The position numbers and the translations under genes were made by a program. From contig NZ_CP034689.1 of the NCBI RefSeq assembly GCF_003994415.1, positions 2,480,001 through 2,544,000 of the forward strand: 64,000 nucleotides of DNA, given 5' to 3'. Position 1 is the first letter of the stretch; each line of letters begins with the position of its first letter. Below the pieces are notes generated by a model. It saw nothing but the letters and a program-made list of their open reading frames with translations. It made no database searches and was not told where the DNA came from. Below, one piece after another: positions 34,199-44,328 of this stretch. Origin of the DNA: Achromobacter spanius. Lineage in GTDB: Bacteria; Pseudomonadota; Gammaproteobacteria; Burkholderiales; Burkholderiaceae_B.

Positions 34199-36793
34199 AT
34201 GAAGCAGCATTTGTTGTCGGCCGCCATCCTGGCAGCCTGCGCCGGCGTGGGCGCAGCCCCCGCGCAAGCGCAATCCCAGCCGCAATCCCAGACCCAGTCG
34301 TCGTTCACGGCTGACGCTCAGCGCCCCGCCGCCAGGCAGGTCACCATCCGCCGCGACGGCTACGGCATGCCCCACGTCTACGCCAACACGGTGTACGGCA
34401 TCTTCTACGGCTACGGCTACGCGGTGGCGCAAGACCGCCTGTTCCAGATGGAGATGGCGCGTCGCAGCACGCAGGGCCTGGTGGCCGAAGTGCTGGGCGA
34501 CAAAATGGTGGCCTTCGACAAATCGATACGCGGCAATTTTTCGCCCGAGCGTATCCAGCGCCAACTGGCGGCGCTGCCCGCGTCCGAACGCCAGATTCTG
34601 GACGGCTACGCCGCCGGCATGAATGCATGGATCGCGCGGGTGCGCGCCGAACCCGGCACGCTGATGCCCAAGGAATTCAACGACCTGCAATTCCAGCCGT
34701 CCGACTGGACGCCCTATGACGTGGCGATGGTGTTCGTGGGCACCATGGCCAACCGGTTTTCGGACGCCATTAGCGAAATCGACAACCTGGCGCTGCTGAC
34801 CGCGCTACGCGACAAGCACGGCGAGGCGCGCGCCATGCAGATCTTCAACCAATTGCGCTGGATGACCGACAGCCGCGCGCCGACCACGGTGCCGGAAGAA
34901 GAGGGGGTTTATCAGCCCGCCACCTATCAGCCCACCGCGCCTGCGCCCGCCAAGCTGTCCTACGCCTTGCCGCGCTACGACGGCACGCCGCCCATGCTGG
35001 AGCGCGTGGCGCGCGACCCGCAAACGCGCGGCGTGCTGCAAGACGCGCCCGCCGACGCGCCCGCCCGCCTGCTGGCGCAGTTTGCGCAAACCGGCCAACC
35101 CGGCATCGCCGGCTTTCCCACCACCAGCAATATGTGGATCGTGGGCCGCGAGCACGCCAAGGACGCGCGTTCCATCTTGTTGAACGGCCCGCAGTTCGGC
35201 TGGTGGAACCCCGCCTACACCTACGGCATCGGCCTGCACGGCGCGGGCTACGACGTGGTGGGCAACACCCCGTTCGCCTACCCCAGCATTCTGTTTGGCC
35301 ACAACGCGCACGTCACCTGGGGCTCCACGGCGGGCTTTGGCGACGACGTGGACATCTACGCCGAAAAGCTCGACCCCGCCGACCGCACCCGCTATTTCCA
35401 CAATGGCGAATGGAAGACGATGGAAAAGCGCACCGAGCTTATCCAGGTCAAGGACGGCAAGCCAGTGCTGATGGACGTGTACCGCACGGTGCATGGCATC
35501 GTGACCAAGTTCGACGACAAGCAGCATGTGGCCTACGCCAAGGCGCGCGCCTGGGAAGGCTATGAACTGCAATCGCTGATGGCCTGGACGCACAAGACGC
35601 AGGCGCGCAATTGGGACCAGTGGAAGCAGCAGGCCGCGCGCCATGCGCTGACCATCAACTGGTACTACGCCGACGACCGCGGCAACATCGGCTACGCCCA
35701 CACGGGCTTTTATCCCAAGCGCAAACCCGGCCATGACCCGCGCCTGCCCGTGCCCGGCACCGGTGAAATGGACTGGGACGGCATGCTGCCGTTCGCCACC
35801 AACCCGCAGGTCTACAACCCGCGCCAGGGCTACATCGCCAACTGGAACAACCAGCCCATGCGCGGCTATCCGTCCACCGACCTGTTCGCCATCGTGTGGG
35901 GCCAGGCCGACCGCTACGCCGAAATCGAAACGCGCATGAAGGCCATGACGGCCGATGGCGGCAAGGTCAGCGCGCAGCAAATGTGGGACTTGATCCGCAC
36001 CACCAGCTACGCCGACGTCAACCGCCGCCACTTCCTGCCGTTCCTGCAACGCGCCGTGGCCGGCCTGCCGGCTGACGACGCCCGCGCGCGGCTGGTGGCG
36101 AACTTGTCCACCTGGGACGGCATGGGCACCAGCGACAAGCAGCCCGGCTACTACGACAACGCCGGGTCCGCCGTGATGGATGCCTGGCTACGCGCGATGC
36201 TGCGCGCCACGCTGGCCGACGAGATGCCCGCCGACTTCTTCAAGTGGTACAGCGCCACGGGCTATCCCACCCCGGCCGCGCCGGCCACCGGTTCGCTCAA
36301 CCTGACCGTGGGCGTGAAGGTCTTGTTCAACGCGCTGGGCGGTCCCAACGCCGGCGTGCCCCAGCCCTATGACTTCTTCAACGGCAAGCGCCCCGAAGCG
36401 GTCAGTCTGGCCGCGCTGGACGAGGCCCTGGCCGCCTTGCAAAAAGCGTATGGCCAAGACCCGGCCGCGTGGCGCATCCCCGCGCCGCCCATGGTGTTTG
36501 CGCCGAAGAACTTCCTGGGCGTGCCGCAGGCGGACGACAAGGCGGTGCTGAGCTTTTCGGCCACCCAAAACCGGGGCACCGAAAACAATATGACGGTGTT
36601 CGACGGCAAGGGCGTGCGCGCGGTGGATGTGGTGGCGCCGGGGCAGAGCGGTTTCGTGGCGCCGGACGGCACGCCGTCCGTCCACACCCGCGACCAGTTC
36701 GACTTGTACAACCACTTTGGCAGCAAGCGGGTCTGGTTCACGGATGCGGAGGTGCGCGCCAACGCTACGTCGGTAGAGACGTTGCGCTACTGA
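34199..36793 (+). CDS. pga: Penicillin G acylase precursor
   Basis: An 864-residue Ntn hydrolase precursor with signal peptide MKQHLLSAAILAACAGVGAAPAQA. The alpha chain is followed by a spacer and the autoproteolytic site TTSNMWIVG; Ser310 becomes the N-terminal nucleophile of the beta chain. Counting from it, beta residues known in the E. coli enzyme fall in place: Gln23 is Q332, Asp73 and Asp76 of the calcium site are D382 and D385, and Asn241 is N550 in IANWNNQP. The enzyme acts in the periplasm, cleaving phenylacetyl amides. It is 18 residues longer than the E. coli protein, partly from a Gln/Ser-rich stretch after the signal. The 3' end overlaps the convergent ABC gene by 29 bases. Confidence 0.94.
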   Translation: MKQHLLSAAILAACAGVGAAPAQAQSQPQSQTQSSFTADAQRPAARQVTIRRDGYGMPHVYANTVYGIFYGYGYAVAQDRLFQMEMARRSTQGLVAEVLGDKMVAFDKSIRGNFSPERIQRQLAALPASERQILDGYAAGMNAWIARVRAEPGTLMPKEFNDLQFQPSDWTPYDVAMVFVGTMANRFSDAISEIDNLALLTALRDKHGEARAMQIFNQLRWMTDSRAPTTVPEEEGVYQPATYQPTAPAPAKLSYALPRYDGTPPMLERVARDPQTRGVLQDAPADAPARLLAQFAQTGQPGIAGFPTTSNMWIVGREHAKDARSILLNGPQFGWWNPAYTYGIGLHGAGYDVVGNTPFAYPSILFGHNAHVTWGSTAGFGDDVDIYAEKLDPADRTRYFHNGEWKTMEKRTELIQVKDGKPVLMDVYRTVHGIVTKFDDKQHVAYAKARAWEGYELQSLMAWTHKTQARNWDQWKQQAARHALTINWYYADDRGNIGYAHTGFYPKRKPGHDPRLPVPGTGEMDWDGMLPFATNPQVYNPRQGYIANWNNQPMRGYPSTDLFAIVWGQADRYAEIETRMKAMTADGGKVSAQQMWDLIRTTSYADVNRRHFLPFLQRAVAGLPADDARARLVANLSTWDGMGTSDKQPGYYDNAGSAVMDAWLRAMLRATLADEMPADFFKWYSATGYPTPAAPATGSLNLTVGVKVLFNALGGPNAGVPQPYDFFNGKRPEAVSLAALDEALAALQKAYGQDPAAWRIPAPPMVFAPKNFLGVPQADDKAVLSFSATQNRGTENNMTVFDGKGVRAVDVVAPGQSGFVAPDGTPSVHTRDQFDLYNHFGSKRVWFTDAEVRANATSVETLRY

Positions 36794-39700
36794 CCGTGTA
36801 GCCGCCCTGGTGGCTGGCCAGGCGCGCATAGGCCCCTTGCTTGCGCAGCAATTGGTCATGCGTGCCGGCCTCGGCCAGCGTGCCCCGATCCAGCACCAGG
36901 ATCAGGTCCGCATTTCGAATGGTGGACAGCCGGTGCGCAATCACCAGGGTGGTGCGGTGCTGCATCAGCGCGTCCAGCGCCGCCCGCACCTGCATTTCCG
37001 ACAAGGTGTCCAGGTGCGAGGTGGCCTCGTCCAGGATCAGCACCGGCGCGTTCTTCAAAAAGGCCCGCGCAATCGAGATGCGCTGGCGCTGCCCGCCCGA
37101 CAACTGCATGCCGCGTTCGCCTACCTTGGTGGCCAGCCCATCGGGCAGTTGCTGCACGAATGCCGTCAGCGCCGCCTGGTTCAGCGCGCGCGCCAGTTCC
37201 TCGGGCGTGGCCTCGGGGCGCGCCAGCCGGATGTTGCCCTCCAGCGTGTCGTTGAACAGGTAGGTGTCTTGCGTGACCAGGGCCACGCGTTCGCGCAAGC
37301 CGTCCAGTTGCAGTTGGCGCACGTCCAGACCGTCCAGCTTGACCGCGCCTTGGCGCGGGTCCCAGAAGCGCAACAACAGGCTGGCCACGGTGCTCTTGCC
37401 GGCGCCCGAGGCGCCCACGATGGCCACCGTGGCCCCGGCCGGCGCCTTGAAACTCAAGTCCTTCAGCGTGTCTTCCTGTTTGCCGGGGTAGGCGAAGCTG
37501 ACGCGCTCAAACGCCAAGGACAAGCCATGCGTGGCGACCGGCGGCGCCAGCGGACCATCGGTGACGGGTTCGGGCTCGTTGCTGACCACATGCAGGCGGC
37601 GCGTGGCGGCGATGGTGTCGGCCAACTGGCGGCTGACCTGCGAAATCTCGGACACCGGCAGAAAGGTCGCCATCGCAATTAACACCAGCAAGGGCAGCAT
37701 GCTGGCCGACAGCGCGCCCGCCGATACCTGCAAGGCGCCCACGACCGCCACGGCCAGGCCGCCCAAGCCCATGGCTACTTCAAACCAGGCCGTTTGCTTG
37801 GAGAGATCGCGCAGGATGTCCAGGCGGCGAATACGGTAGTGGTCAGCCACTTTCAGGAACTGGCCTCGGCGGCGGTCGGTGGCCTGGAAGGCGGTCAGGT
37901 CGGCCAGGCCCTGGATGGTGTCGGTGGTGTGCGCGCTCATTTCGCCCAGCGCCTGCCGGGCCTTGTCGCCCAGCGAGTCGATATGGCGGCGGCCACGCAC
38001 GGGCGACACCAGCGCATAGGCCAGGAAGGGCAGCAGCGCCAGGGCCACCGGCCAGCTATACACGCCCAAGAATCCCAGCACCGACAGCGGCACCAGCACC
38101 GACACGATGGCGGGGGCGATGGTGTGCGCGTAGAAATATTCGACCATCTCGATGTCTTGCGTGGCCAGCGCAACCAGATCACCCGAGCGGCGCTGCAACA
38201 GGTAGGCGGGAGCCAGCCGCTCCAGCTTGTCGAACAGCTTCACCCGCATGTCGGCCAGCAACTGATAGGCCATCGCATGCGCCAGCCACGATTCCAGCCA
38301 ATGGAACAAGGCGGCCAACGGCGCGCAGATCAAGAGGCCGACGATCAGGCCGGAAACCTCGCGCCCGTCGCGGATGGCGGCCACGATCAGCGCGCTGAAC
38401 ACGCCCACGCCGATGAAGGCGGCCACCCGCGCAACGCCCAGCAGGATGGTGGCGGTCAGCGTGCCGCGCCACGGTTTGACCACGGACAGCAAGGTGCCCA
38501 GCGTGGCGCGCCAGCCCACCTGGTCGGCATCGGCATCCAAGGGCCGCAGGGCGGGGCCTTGCGTGCCGCCGTCGCCGCCGTCATCGTCTTCGGGCGTGGC
38601 GGCATCCAGCACCGGCGCCGACGCCAAGGCGGCCACACCGGCCGACGGGTTCTGGTGCGCTTCTGCCTGCTCGTGCATCAGCTGGTAGTACAGCCCGCGC
38701 GCCTGCATCAGTTGTGCATGCGGCCCGGCTTCCACCACGCGGCCCTGATCCAGCACCAGGCTGCGGTCGGCGCCGATGACGCTGGCCAGCCGGTGCGCCA
38801 GGATCAGCGTGGTGCGGCCGGCCATCAGGCGGTCCAGCGCTTGCTGGATCAGCGCTTCGTTTTCGGTGTCCACCGATGACAGCGCTTCGTCCAGGATCAG
38901 GATGGGTGCGTCGCGCAGCAGCGCGCGCGCGATGGCCACGCGCTGGCGTTGCCCGCCCGACAATTGCAGGCCGCGTTCGCCGATGCGGGTGGCGTAACCG
39001 TCGGGCAGGGCCATGATGAAGTCGTCGATATTCGCGGCACGGGCGGCGGCGCGCACCTGCTCGTGCGTGGCGTCCGGCCGGCCCAGCCGCAGGTTGTCGT
39101 CAATGGTGCCGTGAAACAGCGTGATGTCCTGGCTGACCAGCGCAATTTGCGACAGCAGCGTCTGCGTGTCCAGCGTGTTCACATCGTGCCCGCCCACGCG
39201 GATGACGCCCGCCTGCGGCACACATTCACGCAGCAGCAGCCGCACAATGGTGGACTTGCCCGCGCCGCTGGGGCCGACCACGCCAACGCGCTCGCCCGCC
39301 GCGATGCTGAACGCCAAGCCTTGATGCGCGCGGCGTTCGGGTGTGTAGGCAAACGCCACGTTATCGAATTCGATCGTGGGGGTTAGATGGGCAGGTGCAG
39401 TGCGCTTGCCCGGGGCCGTGGTGGGCACGGGCGTCAGCGGCTGCGCATCCATCAACGCATGGATGCTGACGGCGGCCGACTGGCCCAGCATGCCGCGGTG
39501 CAAGACCGAGCGCAGGTCGCGCAGCGGCCGGAAGATCTCGGTGCCGGCCATCAGCACGATCAGCAGCGCTTCCACGCTCATGTCGCCCGCGGCCACGCGC
39601 CAGGCGCCCAGCGTCAAGGCCAGCGCCGCGCCCAGCGCCACACCCAGGTCGCTGATGCCGCGCGTCAACAGGCTCACCGACAGCACCCAGAACGTGTTGT

Positions 39701-40388
39701 CCGACAGGCTGCGGGCGCGGGCCGCCAGGCGCCGGCCCCAGGCCTTGCCCTGGCCGTAAGACTTCAGCGTGGGCAGGCCTTGCACCGCGTCCAGGAAGTC
39801 TTCGCCAAAGGCATTCAGCGCCTGCGTGCGCGCCTGGCTGGCGCGGCGGTCCAGCATGTGCACCGCCATCGGGCCAAACAGCGCGAACAACGCCGCCACC
39901 AAAAACACCAGCGCGGTGGGCACGTCCCAGAACGCGATCACGGCGAAGATGGCAAAGGGCGCGGCGGCCGCAATGGCGACTTGCGGCAGGTATTGGCCGA
40001 AGAAGGTTTGCAACTGCTCCACGCCGTCCACCACGGTCAGCATGACGCCGCCCGTACGCTGATTGGCAAACCAGGCCGGCCCCAGGGCAACGATGCGGTC
40101 GTATAGCTTGCCGCGTAGCGTCTGCTGGATTTGCGCGGACGTGTGGTTGGCTTGCACGGTGCGCCAATGGTCGAACAGCGCGCGCAGCAGCACCATGGCG
40201 CCCACGCACAGGGCGGGCACGATCCAGTCTTGCCACGGCGCGCCGTCGAACACGCGGGCCAGCAACTGGCCCAGGAAGACATAGCGGGCAATGCCCGCCG
40301 CCAGCGCCAAGAGGCCCAGGAAAATGCCGCCCGCCATGCCGGCGCGCAATCCCGCCGTCAGGCGCCACAACCGAGAGTCGAAATACAT
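36765..40388 (-). CDS. Fused double ABC exporter (TMD-NBD-TMD-NBD)
   Basis: A 1207-residue protein starting at MYFDSRLWRL. The first unit has Walker A GPSGAGKST, LSGGQRQRVAIARALL and ILILDEALSSVD. After a linker rich in Ala/Asp (EDDDGGDGGTQGP) the second unit has GASGAGKST, LSGGQRQRISIARAFL and VLILDEATSHLD. Note LDEALSSVD in the first half versus LDEATSHLD in the second; both Walker B glutamates are kept, so both sites may hydrolyse. Most bacterial relatives (CydDC, IrtAB) are two genes; here they are one chain. Its substrate is unknown; CydDC-like thiol export is one option. A divergent LysR gene lies 94 bp away. Confidence 0.92.
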   Translation of the reverse strand: MYFDSRLWRLTAGLRAGMAGGIFLGLLALAAGIARYVFLGQLLARVFDGAPWQDWIVPALCVGAMVLLRALFDHWRTVQANHTSAQIQQTLRGKLYDRIVALGPAWFANQRTGGVMLTVVDGVEQLQTFFGQYLPQVAIAAAAPFAIFAVIAFWDVPTALVFLVAALFALFGPMAVHMLDRRASQARTQALNAFGEDFLDAVQGLPTLKSYGQGKAWGRRLAARARSLSDNTFWVLSVSLLTRGISDLGVALGAALALTLGAWRVAAGDMSVEALLIVLMAGTEIFRPLRDLRSVLHRGMLGQSAAVSIHALMDAQPLTPVPTTAPGKRTAPAHLTPTIEFDNVAFAYTPERRAHQGLAFSIAAGERVGVVGPSGAGKSTIVRLLLRECVPQAGVIRVGGHDVNTLDTQTLLSQIALVSQDITLFHGTIDDNLRLGRPDATHEQVRAAARAANIDDFIMALPDGYATRIGERGLQLSGGQRQRVAIARALLRDAPILILDEALSSVDTENEALIQQALDRLMAGRTTLILAHRLASVIGADRSLVLDQGRVVEAGPHAQLMQARGLYYQLMHEQAEAHQNPSAGVAALASAPVLDAATPEDDDGGDGGTQGPALRPLDADADQVGWRATLGTLLSVVKPWRGTLTATILLGVARVAAFIGVGVFSALIVAAIRDGREVSGLIVGLLICAPLAALFHWLESWLAHAMAYQLLADMRVKLFDKLERLAPAYLLQRRSGDLVALATQDIEMVEYFYAHTIAPAIVSVLVPLSVLGFLGVYSWPVALALLPFLAYALVSPVRGRRHIDSLGDKARQALGEMSAHTTDTIQGLADLTAFQATDRRRGQFLKVADHYRIRRLDILRDLSKQTAWFEVAMGLGGLAVAVVGALQVSAGALSASMLPLLVLIAMATFLPVSEISQVSRQLADTIAATRRLHVVSNEPEPVTDGPLAPPVATHGLSLAFERVSFAYPGKQEDTLKDLSFKAPAGATVAIVGASGAGKSTVASLLLRFWDPRQGAVKLDGLDVRQLQLDGLRERVALVTQDTYLFNDTLEGNIRLARPEATPEELARALNQAALTAFVQQLPDGLATKVGERGMQLSGGQRQRISIARAFLKNAPVLILDEATSHLDTLSEMQVRAALDALMQHRTTLVIAHRLSTIRNADLILVLDRGTLAEAGTHDQLLRKQGAYARLASHQGGYTVSSATSLPT

Positions 40389-40482
40389 ATCAATGCTCCA
40401 TGCAGAGCCTGCATGGTCGCTGATCCCACGCCGTTGCGATAGCGAGTCTTTTTCAATCTTGGGTTGAGATAAACTCAACCGC

Positions 40483-41454
40483 ATGTCTGATCTGCCCAAC
40501 CAGAATCCATCCCCCGAGCTGCCCACGCACACGCCGCCCCTGGCCGCCTTGCGTGCGTTCGAGGCCGTTGCCCGCCTGGGCAGCCTGAGCCGCGCGGCGG
40601 GGGAACTGCATGTCACCAAGAGCGCGGTCAGCCATCAGCTACGCGCGCTGGAGACGGACCTGGGCGTGCAACTGCTGCGCCGGGGCGGCACGGTGCGCCG
40701 CGCCGAAACCACCGAAGCGGGCGCCAAATTGCTGGCTTCCGTACAACAGGCCTTGACCCTTCTGGAGTCTGCGTGCCGCGATGTACGCGCCACCGCGCGG
40801 GGGCGTCGCCGCTACACGCTGAACGTGTCGGCCAACCCCTCGCTTGCCGCATTGTGGCTTGCGCCGCGCATCGGGCGTTTCATCGAACTGCATCCCGACA
40901 TCGGCGTGCAGGTTTACTTGCACGCCAGCCAGGAGCCCGCCTGGAAAAGCCAGGACATTGACCTGGCCTTTCTGCACGTGCGCGCGCGCGGGCCGCATCT
41001 GGCCGAGCCGGGTGATATTGCGCTGATGACGGAAACCGTGGTGCCGGTGTGCAGCCCCGCGCTGATCGCCGAGGCCGAGCGCGGCGACCCGCGCGTGTTT
41101 TTGCGGCACCGCTGGCTGGAAGAAAAACACATCGACAGCCCCGAGACCGATTGGCGCACCTGGGGGCCGCGCTTGGGGCTGGCCGAATCCGATTGGCAAG
41201 AGCCCATGGTGTTCAGCGGCCTGAGCACCGTGGTGGCGGCCGCAGCCGCGGGGGTGGGCATAGCGCTGGGGCGCGCGCCGCTGATCGATGAAGACCTGGC
41301 CAGCGGCCGGCTGGTGCCGCTGATGCCGCAACTGCGCATGCCGGGCTCGTGGGGCTATGTAATGCGCATCCACGCCAACCGGCCGATGGATGCGTCGCTG
41401 CCCGCACTGGTGGAATTCCTGGCAGAAGAAGGGCGCAGCCAAGGCGCATGGTAG
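40483..41454 (+). CDS. LysR-family regulator, GcvA-like
   Basis: A 323-residue protein with a proline-rich N-terminus before the helix-turn-helix (LAALRAFEAVARLGSLSRAAGELHVTKSAVSHQLRALETDLGVQLLRR). TKSAVSHQLRALE and LNVSANPSLAALWLAPRIGRF are typical of the GcvA/AmpR branch. It is divergent from the fused ABC exporter and is the likely regulator of it. The co-inducer is unknown. Confidence 0.93.
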   Translation: MSDLPNQNPSPELPTHTPPLAALRAFEAVARLGSLSRAAGELHVTKSAVSHQLRALETDLGVQLLRRGGTVRRAETTEAGAKLLASVQQALTLLESACRDVRATARGRRRYTLNVSANPSLAALWLAPRIGRFIELHPDIGVQVYLHASQEPAWKSQDIDLAFLHVRARGPHLAEPGDIALMTETVVPVCSPALIAEAERGDPRVFLRHRWLEEKHIDSPETDWRTWGPRLGLAESDWQEPMVFSGLSTVVAAAAAGVGIALGRAPLIDEDLASGRLVPLMPQLRMPGSWGYVMRIHANRPMDASLPALVEFLAEEGRSQGAW

Positions 41455-41499
41455 TGGACCAAGCGGGGGCTGACCGTGCCCGGTCGCGCCCCGGCCCGC

Positions 41500-42288
41500 C
41501 TAGTCGGTCGTCAGCTCCATGCTGCGCGTGACCTCTTCCTGCACCCGTTCCCAGATCGACCGCTTCAATTCCACAAAGCGCGGCGACAACTGCACGTCGG
41601 CGCTGCGCGGATGCGGCAGGTCGTTGTGGATGTCTTGCACGATGCGCCCGGGCTTGGAACCCATCACGGCCATGCGGGTGGACAGCGTCAGCGCCTCGTC
41701 GATGGAATGCGTGATGAACACAATCGTCTTGCCGCTTTGTTCGTAGATGGACAGCAACTGGTCTTGCAGCACCTGGCGCGTCATGGCGTCCAGCGCGGCG
41801 AAGGGCTCGTCGAACAGCATTACGTCGGGGTCATTGGCCAGCACGCGCGCAATCGACACGCGCTGCTTCATGCCGCCCGACAGCGCATGCGGATACTTGT
41901 CCGCCGCCGCCTTCAAGCCCACCATCTCGATGAACTTGCGGGCAATGGGCGCGCGTTCCTGCTTGGACATGCCACGCATCTTCAAGCCGAATTCCACGTT
42001 CTCTTGCACGGTGCGCCACGGAAACAGCGCGTACTGCTGAAACACCATGCCGCAGGCGGCGGTCACGTCGGTGACGGTCTTGCCATTGATGGCGACGGTG
42101 CCCGTGTTGGGCTGGATGAAGCCGGCCATCAAGTTCAGCAAGGTGGACTTGCCACAGCCGGACGCGCCCAACAGCACCAGGAATTCACCGCGCTTGACCT
42201 CCAGGTTGACCTTGTCCAGCACGGTCACGTCGCCATAGGCCTTGGACACGTCGGTCAACTGGATCATCGTTTCGTTCATCGTTGCCAT
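41500..42288 (-). CDS. ABC transporter ATPase, nitrate/taurine/sulfonate type
   Basis: A 262-residue ATPase: Walker A GASGCGKST, Q-loop VFQQYALFPW, signature LSGGMKQRV, Walker B VMLFDEPFAALD, switch ITHS. It matches the SsuB/TauB group. The start is either 42288 (MATMNE) or 42279 (MNETMIQ); the second would overlap the permease stop by four bases, the pattern seen in other operons here. It is the last gene of a three-gene importer transcribed away from the FAD oxidoreductase. Confidence 0.94.
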   Translation of the reverse strand: MATMNETMIQLTDVSKAYGDVTVLDKVNLEVKRGEFLVLLGASGCGKSTLLNLMAGFIQPNTGTVAINGKTVTDVTAACGMVFQQYALFPWRTVQENVEFGLKMRGMSKQERAPIARKFIEMVGLKAAADKYPHALSGGMKQRVSIARVLANDPDVMLFDEPFAALDAMTRQVLQDQLLSIYEQSGKTIVFITHSIDEALTLSTRMAVMGSKPGRIVQDIHNDLPHPRSADVQLSPRFVELKRSIWERVQEEVTRSMELTTD

Positions 42289-43046
42289 GCCAGCACCCAT
42301 CGTTCAAGCAGCCGCAAACACAGATCGGTCACCAGCACGGTGAAACTGATCAGCACCATGCCGAGCACCACGGTGTCGGTCTGGAAGAATTCCTTGCCGT
42401 TCATGATCATGAAGCCCAGGCCTTCGCGTGACGCCACCAATTCGGCCGAGATCACGCAGGTCCAGGACAAGCCCAGAATGATCTTCATGCCCGACAAGAT
42501 CTGCGGCAGGCAGCCGGGAAACAGCACTTCACGCATCACCTGCCAGCGGTTGGCGCCCAGATTGCGCGCGGCACGCACCAGCACGGGGTCAATGCTGCGC
42601 GAGGCTTCCATCACATACAGCAGCGCCGGCACGAACGAGCCCATGAAGACGATGCTGTACTTCTGCGTTTCGGTAATGCCGAACCACAACAGCGACAGCG
42701 GAATCCAGCTCATCGATGGCAGCGGCCGCAGGAACGAGATGATGGGGTCAAAGACGGCGCGTGCCACCTTCGACGTGCCCAGCAAAATGCCCAGCGGTAT
42801 GGCCACGAAGACAGCCGCCAAAAAGCCCACCATCACGCGGCGGGTGGAAGCCAGCACGTTGTAGAACAGCGTGCCCTGGTCCGACATGGACATGGCCCGC
42901 GCCAACACCTGCGACGGCGCGGGCAAAAAGATGGGGTCGACCGCGCCGGCACGGCACAGGCCTTCCCACAGCAACAGAAAGCCAAGAAGCGAAAACACGC
43001 TGACCCAGATCAGCCGTGTTTGCTTTGAAGATGAACGCGCGGACAT
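42276..43046 (-). CDS. ABC transporter permease, nitrate/taurine/sulfonate type
   Basis: A 256-residue SsuC/TauC-like permease with six hydrophobic segments. The cytoplasmic EAA-type loop reads EASRSIDPVLVRAARNLGANRWQVMREVLFPGCLPQILSGMKIILG. It forms the membrane channel with the following ATPase and the preceding binding protein (18-base gap). Confidence 0.94.
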   Translation of the reverse strand: MSARSSSKQTRLIWVSVFSLLGFLLLWEGLCRAGAVDPIFLPAPSQVLARAMSMSDQGTLFYNVLASTRRVMVGFLAAVFVAIPLGILLGTSKVARAVFDPIISFLRPLPSMSWIPLSLLWFGITETQKYSIVFMGSFVPALLYVMEASRSIDPVLVRAARNLGANRWQVMREVLFPGCLPQILSGMKIILGLSWTCVISAELVASREGLGFMIMNGKEFFQTDTVVLGMVLISFTVLVTDLCLRLLERWVLAWQR

Positions 43047-43064
43047 GGCGATTGGGTTCCGCGT

Positions 43065-44063
43065 TTACAGGTACGAGGCCTGGACCCAGTCCTTGACCTG
43101 GGGCGCCTTGTCGATCTGCTTGAGCGACACCAGCATTTGGGCCAACTGCTGCATGCCGGTGACGAAGTTGCCCGGGTCCACCATCAAGGCCTTCTGGTCG
43201 GCGGCGGAATACCACTGCGTTTGCTTGATGACGGCCAGTTGCTCGGGCCGCGACAGGCCGGTCAGTTCCAACAACACGCTGGCCGCTTCATCGGGCTGCT
43301 CGGTCAGCATGGCGTTGGCCTGGAATACGGCGTGCAGGAATTTCTTCACGGCTTCCGGGTTCTCGCGCCCCAGCTTGGCGTGGGTCAGCAGCACGTCCGG
43401 GCCCGGGGTGATGGCGTATTGCTTGTAGAGCGAGAACGCCGTGTCGTCCAGCAGCACATGCGTGCCGGGCACGGCCTTGATGCGGTCGAAGGCGGGCGTC
43501 CAGGCCACCGCCGCATCAATCTGCTTGCCCTGGTAGGCAGACAGCAGGTTGGTGGCCGGCAGGTTGATGATGGACACGTCGCGCTCGGCGTCCAGACCGG
43601 CCTGGCGCAGCACATCAAGCAGCAGCACATGGGCGCTGGAGGCATAGGTGACGCCGATCTTCTTGCCTTTCAGGTCCGCCACCGACTTCACGTCTTCGCG
43701 CACCAGCACGCCTTCGGCGCGGCCGAAGTTGTTGGGCGTGGCGATCACCTGAAACTGTCGCGCGCCGGCCGCCATCAAGGCCAGCGACGACACCACGCCG
43801 GTGCCGGCCAGGTCGATGTTGCCGGCCATCACGGCGCTCATGCGGTCGGACGACGTGGCGAAGCTTTGCCACTTGATATCCAGGCCCTGCTTGGCGAACA
43901 GGCCCGTCTTCATGGCGATGTAGGCCGAGTAGTGGCCCAGCCACGCCGAGCCGCCATACGTATAAGACGCATTGGCGGCGCGGCCGATCATCGGAAAGCC
44001 CAGGGCGCTTGCGCCCGCCAGGGCAGCGGTGCGCACCAGCATGGCGCGGCGATTCATGTTCAT
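43065..44063 (-). CDS. ABC substrate-binding protein, NMT1/SsuA-like
   Basis: A 332-residue periplasmic protein with an RR-containing signal (MNRRAMLVRTAALAGASALGFPMIGRA), perhaps Tat-type although the motif is not canonical. The mature part has YIAMKTGLFAKQGLDIKWQSF, MSAVMAGNIDLAGTGVVSSLALMAAG and DLKGKKIGV. Such proteins bind sulfonates, nitrate, thiamine precursors or small amines. AGGGG precedes the ATG. The divergent FAD oxidoreductase suggests that the imported compound is an amine oxidised by it (inferred). Confidence 0.93.
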   Translation of the reverse strand: MNMNRRAMLVRTAALAGASALGFPMIGRAANASYTYGGSAWLGHYSAYIAMKTGLFAKQGLDIKWQSFATSSDRMSAVMAGNIDLAGTGVVSSLALMAAGARQFQVIATPNNFGRAEGVLVREDVKSVADLKGKKIGVTYASSAHVLLLDVLRQAGLDAERDVSIINLPATNLLSAYQGKQIDAAVAWTPAFDRIKAVPGTHVLLDDTAFSLYKQYAITPGPDVLLTHAKLGRENPEAVKKFLHAVFQANAMLTEQPDEAASVLLELTGLSRPEQLAVIKQTQWYSAADQKALMVDPGNFVTGMQQLAQMLVSLKQIDKAPQVKDWVQASYL

Positions 44064-44328
44064 GTTTTTCCCCTACGTGGATGTAGATTGACGGATAGAT
44101 TCCATGTCGCCGGCACTCTATGGTGCGGCAGACGAGACTTTCACCCGGCCGCCGCGCCAAGCCATGAATATAAGTAGCGGCGATGGTCAAAATTCGCCGC
44201 GCTTAAGCAATCCGCTTTCGTCACGCCCTGTTCTTGCCGCGCTTTTATTAAGTATTCGCGATGCTTATATTGCGATCGGCCAGACCACGCAGGTTCACAC
44301 TCGCGCCACTTGTCCTTGGAGCCTTGTC

